From: Cyanobacteria bacterium HKST-UBA02
Lineage (GTDB): Bacteria > Cyanobacteriota > Vampirovibrionia > Obscuribacterales > Obscuribacteraceae
Reading direction: 5' to 3'
DNA: 8,866 bases
NCBI GenBank assembly: GCA_020431945.1
Contig: JAGQHH010000516.1
Span: 1 to 8,866, forward strand
The translations under genes and the position numbers were made by a program. Shown here one piece after another: positions 5,201 to 8,866 of the stretch. The first letter of the stretch is position 1, and the number at the start of each line of letters is the position of its first letter. The notes below the pieces were generated by a model. That model saw only the letters and a program-made list of their open reading frames with translations. It was not told the origin of the DNA and did not search any database.

Positions 5201-6924
5201 GTACCGGCGGTCCCAGCTATTTCCATGCGGTGATATCCGAGCCTCTCATCGGTCTGACTATTGCCGACCATATCGATCTGGTGTCTTCGTCCAGTCTCGA
5301 TGCACCGGCTCTCGTCTCCATCGACGAAGGGGTGACGCTTTCTTATGGTGAGCTGGCCCGGGAAGCGGATCGGCTGGCCATGGCCTTTCTGGCTGCCGGT
5401 CTCGAAAAGGGCGACCGGATCGGGATCTGGTCCACCAACAACAGCCAGTGGTTCGTGATTTTTCTGGCGGCTGCCCGGGCCGGGCTGATTCTGGTGAACA
5501 TCAATCCAGGCTATCGCACCGCCGAGCTCGAATATGCCATCAATCAGTCGGGTCTCAAACTGCTTTTCACCATCGTCCGCAATCGGACCAGCGACTATCT
5601 GGCAATGCTTCATGAGATTGCGCCCCAGACCTTCTCGACATCATCGCCGAAGTCTCTCAGCCGCTGCGCCGGGCTTCAGACAGTCGTCGTGATCGATCCC
5701 GATGAGATTGACGAAGGCCAGTATTCATTCAATGAGACATTCCTGCCTTTCGAGCGCTTTTGCGATCAGGCTGCTTTCTCGTCTTCTGAGGAGCTCGAGC
5801 AGAGACGACGGACAGTACAGTTCGATTCGCCGGTGAATATTCAGTACACCTCCGGCACGACTGGTTTTCCCAAAGGTGTCACCCTCAGCCATCACAGCCT
5901 GATCAACAACGCCTTTCAGGCGGCGGTAGCCATGGAGATCGATCGAGAATCGCGCTTCTGTGTTCCCATGCCCTTCTATCATTGCGGCGGCATGATCAGC
6001 TCGGCTCTGGCCACTCTCAGCGTAGGCGGTTGCGTGGTCATCCCCAGTCCTTTTTTCACCGACCTTCCTACTCTCAAGGCGGTGCAGTCGGAGCGGTGCA
6101 CCCATATATCGGGGGTGCCCACGATGTTCATCGCCCAGCTCGAGCATCCTGAATTCAAGAGTTTCGATCTGTCTTCTTTGAAAGGTGGCTTCATGGCCGG
6201 TGCGCCCTGTCCGGTTCAGCTGATGAGACGAGTGATAGGCGAAATGCACCTTTCGGATCTGGTGATTCTCTACGGGCTTACCGAGTCTTCTCCCCTGATG
6301 ACTGCCACCACCACCAGAGACTCCCTGGAAAAACGTGCCACCACCGTCGGGCGAGCGATTCCCGGAATCGAGGTGAAAGTCATCGATACCGAGACAGGCG
6401 CAGTGGTCGAGCGTGGTGCTCAGGGGGAGATATGTTGCCGCGGCCATCTGGTGATGATGGGCTACTGGCAGGATGAAAAGGCCACCGGCGATGCCATCGA
6501 CCGTTCCGGCTGGCTTCATTCCGGCGACCTAGGCATTATGAGCCAGGATGGTTACCTCAATATTACCGGACGCAAGAAAGACATGATCTGCCGTGGAGGT
6601 GAGAATGTCTATCCACGGGAGATCGAAGAGGTCCTGCATACTCACGATCAGATCTCGCAGGCTCAGGTTTTCGGAGTGCCCGATCATCGTCTCGGTGAGG
6701 AAGTGGCATTATGGGTGATGCCCAAACCGCATGTGGTGCTCGATCCGGAGGAGATCAAGACCTGGCTCAAGGAGCGGGTCGCGCATTTCAAAGTGCCCCG
6801 ATATATCAAGATCGTCGAGGATTTCCCTCTGACGGTTACCGGTAAGCCTCGCAAATTCGTCATGCGCGATCAGATGATCGAGGAGCTCGGTCTCGAACTC
6901 GCGGCCGAGGTCGAAACTGCTTGA
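5197..6924 (+). CDS. Medium/long-chain acyl-CoA synthetase (AMP-binding, FadD-like)
   Basis: This is a full-length 575-residue AMP-forming acyl-CoA ligase that activates a fatty or related carboxylic acid to its CoA ester. The motifs are complete: P-loop YTSGTTGFPKG at 217-227, YGLTESSP at 359-366, GWLHSGDLG at 438-446, GRKKDMICRGGENVYPREIE at 458-477, and the catalytic lysine in TVTGKPRK (K550). The N-terminal region with IGIWSTNNSQW (75-85) and NINPGYRTAELEYAINQSG (101-119) matches the FadD-like AMP-binding proteins often found in beta-oxidation gene sets. It is a different branch from the synthetase at the left edge. The GTG start at 5197 overlaps the TGA of the small exported gene (GTGA), with no strong ribosome site, so translational coupling is likely. 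No membrane segment or extra domain is seen. Substrate chain length cannot be told from sequence. Confidence 0.95.
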   Translation: MSTGGPSYFHAVISEPLIGLTIADHIDLVSSSSLDAPALVSIDEGVTLSYGELAREADRLAMAFLAAGLEKGDRIGIWSTNNSQWFVIFLAAARAGLILVNINPGYRTAELEYAINQSGLKLLFTIVRNRTSDYLAMLHEIAPQTFSTSSPKSLSRCAGLQTVVVIDPDEIDEGQYSFNETFLPFERFCDQAAFSSSEELEQRRRTVQFDSPVNIQYTSGTTGFPKGVTLSHHSLINNAFQAAVAMEIDRESRFCVPMPFYHCGGMISSALATLSVGGCVVIPSPFFTDLPTLKAVQSERCTHISGVPTMFIAQLEHPEFKSFDLSSLKGGFMAGAPCPVQLMRRVIGEMHLSDLVILYGLTESSPLMTATTTRDSLEKRATTVGRAIPGIEVKVIDTETGAVVERGAQGEICCRGHLVMMGYWQDEKATGDAIDRSGWLHSGDLGIMSQDGYLNITGRKKDMICRGGENVYPREIEEVLHTHDQISQAQVFGVPDHRLGEEVALWVMPKPHVVLDPEEIKTWLKERVAHFKVPRYIKIVEDFPLTVTGKPRKFVMRDQMIEELGLELAAEVETA

Positions 6925-6951
6925 ACGGCTGAATCCGAACAAAGTTCGAGT

Positions 6952-7170
6952 TCAGTCAAGAACCCAGGGCGTGGCGCTGGTATTGATGGTTGCCTGAGGG
7001 TGAGAAGATTTGGTGCCGTTATAGTTGATGGCATGCTCGACTTCCATGATCATATGACCGCAGATATGACCGAGGGAGCCCAGGGCCACCATGCAGAGCG
7101 CCGCCACCGCACCGATCCCGATGGCATATTCCACCATCGATTGACCTTGTTTCTTTCGCTTGTGTCTCAT
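6952..7170 (-). CDS. Flp-family (type IVb) prepilin-like protein
   Basis: This is a 72-residue precursor with a basic leader (MRHKRKKQG) followed by QSMVEYAIGIGAVAALCMVA. A prepilin-peptidase cut between G9 and Q10 would leave Glu at +5 and Tyr at +6, the Flp-pilin signature, followed by a hydrophobic helix to about residue 38. The mature protein would then be 63 residues, with a polar tail from about 40 onward. The tail is longer than that of many Flp pilins, so it may be a minor pilin or TadE-like pseudopilin. AGGAG lies 6 nt upstream of the ATG. It stands alone, with no tad/cpa assembly genes in the window. The 3' end faces the acyl-CoA synthetase 27 bp away. The prepilin class is well supported; its exact role is not. 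Confidence 0.85.
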   Translation of the reverse strand: MRHKRKKQGQSMVEYAIGIGAVAALCMVALGSLGHICGHMIMEVEHAINYNGTKSSHPQATINTSATPWVLD

Positions 7171-7247
7171 CGCTGACTCCTGCTTGCTACGAGGGTCTAT
7201 GATCCCGCTCGAAGCCAGGTAGCGGAAGTCATCCCCGGGGAGGGGTT

Positions 7248-7281
7248 GGCTGCTACTTGTTATTTGCTATTTGCAGCAGCC
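7248..7281 (-). terminator. Weak inverted repeat over the csoR stop codon
   Basis: GGCTGCT (7248-7254) and AGCAGCC (7275-7281) form a 7-bp stem with a 20-nt loop spanning the csoR stop. No T-run follows on the minus strand, so a true terminator is uncertain; it may only be mRNA structure or chance. Confidence 0.25.
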
Positions 7282-7587
7282 CGGTTGTGATTCGGAATCG
7301 TCGGCAAGCACGTCGAGATTGGGAGCCTTTCTGAATACTTGAATAAGCTCTTCCATCACTCTTTCGGAATCCTGATTCTTCACCGCTTCCACCACACAGG
7401 TCTCCAGGTGTTGTTTGAGGATCAGTTCGGAGGTCTTGTCCAGGGCGGATTGCACTGCTTTGAGCTGGTGCAGGACATCGATGCAATATTTCTTCTCGTC
7501 CACCATGCGGTAGACATGATTGAGGTGCCCGATGGCTCTGGCGAGACGAGACTTGAGCTTTTCTTTGGAAGAATCGGTGATTGCCAT
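7267..7587 (-). CDS. csoR: CsoR/RcnR-family metal-sensing repressor, probably Cu(I)-type
   Basis: This is a 106-residue all-helical transcriptional repressor of the CsoR/FrmR/RcnR family, which releases DNA on metal or formaldehyde binding. Residues C35, H60 and C64 sit at the positions of the Cys-His-Cys copper ligands of CsoR. Y34 and E80 also match the second-shell Tyr and Glu, so a Cu(I) sensor is the best call. YCIDVLHQLKAVQSALDK (34-51) is the family core. Two oddities are AIGHLNHVYRM at 18-28, in place of the more usual IEGQVRGI-like sequence near the DNA-binding face, and a C-terminal PGCCK with two extra cysteines. No copper exporter or chaperone is adjacent, so its target may be itself or distant. 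No clear Shine-Dalgarno site precedes the ATG. It is divergent from the GspH-like gene with 77 bp between. Confidence 0.9.
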   Translation of the reverse strand: MAITDSSKEKLKSRLARAIGHLNHVYRMVDEKKYCIDVLHQLKAVQSALDKTSELILKQHLETCVVEAVKNQDSERVMEELIQVFRKAPNLDVLADDSESQPGCCK

Positions 7588-7664
7588 GGGATGTAGTCTA
7601 TAACAATCGCCTGAGAGTTGAACTATACTTTTTGTGAAGGTATCAAGCGGTTTTCAAGATTCAA

Positions 7665-8162
7665 GTGTCTGACAGCGACCCAAAACCGGATCGAGAAAGA
7701 GCCAAGTTGCTCGGCTTCGAGATGAGCTGGGCAAGGGTCCGGAAATTCGAAGCCCTGGTCTTTTTCGCTATGTTCGGAGCAGTGCCGCTCTTTGCTTTCC
7801 GGGTGGTCAGCTACACCCAGAGCCAGCTATTGGTCCGCAACGCTACCCATGAGCTGGTTCAAGATCTGCACAATGCCAAGGAGATGGCAGTGCGGACCGG
7901 TAAAGAGGTGACCCTCAAGGCAGTGCACCCCCAGACCGGGATGTTCAGCCCTTCCGACTCCAGGGCGCCATATCGCTATCTGATCAAGAGCGAGGTGAAA
8001 GCCAACGAGGAAGTGGTTCTGCCTTCAGGCCTGTCCCTTACCGGAATGGTCACTTTCAGCCCGGCCGGGCGTCCTCTCAGACCCTCGACCTTTATTTTCT
8101 CTGTTGATAACCGGACATCCACCATCGAGATCGACAGAGAGGGAATGGTCAGCGTTCCCTAG
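7665..8162 (+). CDS. GspH/FimT-like membrane protein without prepilin motif
   Basis: This is a 165-residue protein with a 28-residue charged N-terminus, one hydrophobic segment at 30-46 (LVFFAMFGAVPLFAFRV) and an amphipathic helix (THELVQDLHNAKEMAVRTG, 61-79). A beta-rich C-terminal region follows. That last part (GMVTFSPAGRPLRPSTFIFS, 127-146, then STIEIDREGMVSV) resembles the GspH/FimT pseudopilin domain of type II secretion and type IV pilus systems. The residues before the membrane segment are RKFEALVFF, not the G-F-T-L-I-E prepilin motif, so processing by a prepilin peptidase is doubtful. It may be membrane-anchored instead. The start is a GTG with no good ribosome site; an ATG at 7722 would remove 19 residues. 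The stop interlocks with that of the convergent rhodanese gene. Family call is by fold pattern and is moderate. Confidence 0.6.
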   Translation: MSDSDPKPDRERAKLLGFEMSWARVRKFEALVFFAMFGAVPLFAFRVVSYTQSQLLVRNATHELVQDLHNAKEMAVRTGKEVTLKAVHPQTGMFSPSDSRAPYRYLIKSEVKANEEVVLPSGLSLTGMVTFSPAGRPLRPSTFIFSVDNRTSTIEIDREGMVSVP

Positions 8163-8482
8163 TACTTCATCACCGTCGGGTCGACATCATCGGACCAGGC
8201 ATAGATCCCACCGGTGAGGTTGAAAACCCTCTGGAAGCCCCGGGAGAGCAGGAAAGCGGTGGTTCCCTGGCTCCTCATACCGGTCCGGCAGTAGACGACT
8301 ATGTCCTTTTCCCGGAAGGTCTCTAGCTCAGCCAGCCGTGCCGGAACCTCTTCACCGGGAATATGCAGGGTATTGTCGAGACAGGCGATCTGGAGCTCGA
8401 ATTCCTGGCGAATGTCAAGCAGGATTATGTCCTCGCCCTTATCCAGGCGCTCTTTTAGCTCTGTTGCTGTAATTTCCATCAT
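8159..8482 (-). CDS. Single-domain rhodanese (sulfurtransferase-like)
   Basis: This is a small cytoplasmic rhodanese-homology protein of about 106-107 residues, similar in size to GlpE. Such proteins carry sulfane sulfur on an active-site cysteine. The signatures are IILLDIRQEFE near the N-terminus, the loop VYCRTGMRS with the catalytic Cys and flanking Arg, and NLTGGIYAW near the C-terminus. Two ATGs sit side by side at 8480-8482 and 8477-8479 behind GAGG (8487-8490). The second gives better spacing (7 nt) and a start MEITATEL. The frame is open to an upstream ATG at 8509, which would add nine residues but overlaps the promoter. The stop overlaps the stop of the convergent GspH-like gene at CTAG (8159-8162). 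The physiological sulfur donor and acceptor cannot be inferred from neighbours. Confidence 0.93.
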   Translation of the reverse strand: MMEITATELKERLDKGEDIILLDIRQEFELQIACLDNTLHIPGEEVPARLAELETFREKDIVVYCRTGMRSQGTTAFLLSRGFQRVFNLTGGIYAWSDDVDPTVMKY

Positions 8483-8490
8483 TTGTCCTC

Positions 8491-8505
8491 GATTAAAGTA
8501 TAATC
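8491..8505. promoter_or_regulatory. Overlapping divergent -10 boxes, rhodanese / TerB-like
   Basis: GATTAaagtaTAATC is a 5-bp inverted repeat. It contains TATAAT on the plus strand (8499-8504), serving the TerB-like gene, and TATACT on the minus strand (8502-8497), serving the rhodanese. Neither has an obvious TTGACA at the right distance. The rhodanese leader would be only a few bases. A third GATTA follows at 8521-8525. This is inferred from sequence only. Confidence 0.4.
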
Positions 8506-8527
8506 TCATCTCAGAGTGTCGATTAAT

Positions 8528-8534
8528 AAGGAGG
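8528..8534 (+). promoter_or_regulatory. Strong ribosome binding site deciding the GTG start
   Basis: AAGGAGG lies seven bases before the GTG at 8542 and fixes the start of the TerB-like gene. It is the best Shine-Dalgarno match in the window. Confidence 0.8.
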
Positions 8535-8541
8535 CGTTAAG

Positions 8542-8763
8542 GTGGCTGAAATTTCTCTGGAGGAAGCCCTCAAGGAGTGCCTGGCAGACGATAACAAAGT
8601 GTCCAAGTACGAGGCCAAAGTTATTCGCGAGCTGATCATGGCTGACGGCATAGTCTCTGAAGACGAGAAAGCATTTTTGCAGAAGGCTCTGGAGCACAAC
8701 CGGTTCGATGATCAGGCCATGGAGATTCTCTCAGGCGTGCTTCTTCGCTCCAAGCAGGACTAG
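8542..8763 (+). CDS. Small TerB-like protein
   Basis: This is a 73-residue acidic helical protein. Two similar halves are visible: ADDNKVSKYEAKVIRELIM (15-33) and ADGIVSEDEKAFLQKALE (34-51), each with a D-x-x-V-S-x-x-E pattern. This pattern (acidic residues, then V-S and E) recalls TerB/TerB-like proteins of the tellurite-resistance superfamily and loosely an EF-hand, but no other ter genes are present. No export signal or cysteine is seen. It starts at GTG (8542) with an excellent AAGGAGG seven bases upstream, and is followed by a hairpin terminator, so it is a strongly defined single gene. It is divergent from the rhodanese gene. TerB-like fold is probable; function is not known. Confidence 0.72.
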   Translation: MAEISLEEALKECLADDNKVSKYEAKVIRELIMADGIVSEDEKAFLQKALEHNRFDDQAMEILSGVLLRSKQD

Positions 8764-8785
8764 TTTCACAGTTAGTTCTAAATCA

Positions 8786-8811
8786 AAAGCCCGGCTTTGC
8801 AGCCGGGCTTT
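8786..8811. terminator. Rho-independent terminator, probably bidirectional
   Basis: AAAGCCCGGCT (8786-8796) and AGCCGGGCTTT (8801-8811) pair perfectly over 11 bp around a TTGC loop. On the plus strand TTTCAATT follows, ending the TerB-like gene. On the minus strand TTTTGATTT follows, a slightly better tail, serving whatever gene ends at 8837. Confidence 0.88.
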
Positions 8812-8836
8812 CAATTCCGTCTATGTGCAGGTGTGG

Positions 8837-8866
8837 CTATGCCGCCCTGATCTGGGACAGGAAGTT
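8837..8866 (-). CDS. Possible last codons of a minus-strand gene
   Basis: Reading leftward from the window edge, ten codons give NFLSQIRAA and a TAG stop at 8837-8839. The terminator at 8786-8811 has a T-rich tract on this strand just after the hairpin, as expected downstream of a gene. Too short to identify; it could be a chance reading frame. Confidence 0.3.
   Translation of the reverse strand, partial: NFLSQIRAA

Noticed and set aside
5725..6519. Minus-strand open frame of 264 codons inside the acyl-CoA synthetase
   Set aside because: It is a shadow of the well-conserved synthetase; the translated product is His/Gly-rich without motifs.
7233..7240. CCCCGGGG palindrome as a CsoR operator
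   Set aside because: It lies downstream of csoR and upstream of a pilin gene, and lacks the longer G/C-tract arrangement with flanking A/T of known CsoR sites.

Overview
The window is a dense, moderately GC-rich stretch of bacterial chromosome with eleven complete genes and two partial genes. It has no RNA genes, insertion sequences, CRISPR arrays or phage genes, and no stretch longer than about 125 bases lies outside a gene. An Sec/lipoprotein export signal, a Flp-type prepilin and a GspH-like protein point to a cell with an elaborate envelope, probably diderm. The secreted TPR protein ends in 'LE-x3-hGKK...RL' repeats resembling those I associate with non-photosynthetic relatives of cyanobacteria (Vampirovibrionia/'Melainabacteria', Obscuribacterales). 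That placement is a low-confidence inference; a search of the whole window against genomes would settle it.

Layout, left to right. (1) Minus-strand operon, 2349 to beyond position 1: a nucleoside-2-deoxyribosyltransferase-like / N-formylglutamate-amidohydrolase-like fusion, then cutA, then a long-chain acyl-CoA synthetase cut by the window edge. The first junction has no spacer and the second overlaps by 11 bp, so translation is probably coupled. (2) Divergent from it, a lipoprotein with a C-terminal DUF3465 domain (2471-3256), which meets the next gene tail to tail 2 bp apart. (3) Minus-strand pair, 4853 to 3259: an exported TPR protein followed 5 nt later by a cysteine-rich YkgJ/CxxCxxCC-type protein. 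(4) Divergent plus-strand pair, 4895-6924: a small exported protein whose stop overlaps the GTG start of a second acyl-CoA synthetase. (5) Minus strand: a Flp-type pilin (7170-6952) and a CsoR-type copper-sensing repressor (7587-7267). (6) Plus strand: a GspH/FimT-like membrane protein (7665-8162), whose stop codon interlocks with that of a minus-strand single-domain rhodanese (8482-8159). (7) A 73-aa TerB-like protein (8542-8763) divergent from the rhodanese, ending in a strong hairpin terminator, and then perhaps the last ten codons of a minus-strand gene.

The content is mostly chromosomal metabolism and envelope biology: fatty-acid activation (two different AMP-forming synthetases), metal and thiol handling (CutA, CsoR, rhodanese, cysteine-cluster protein), and surface structures (lipoprotein, TPR protein, pilin, pseudopilin). 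I see no convincing new multi-gene system. The least ordinary items are the deoxyribosyltransferase-amidohydrolase fusion, the small exported protein coupled to an acyl-CoA synthetase, and the GspH-like protein without a prepilin cleavage site.
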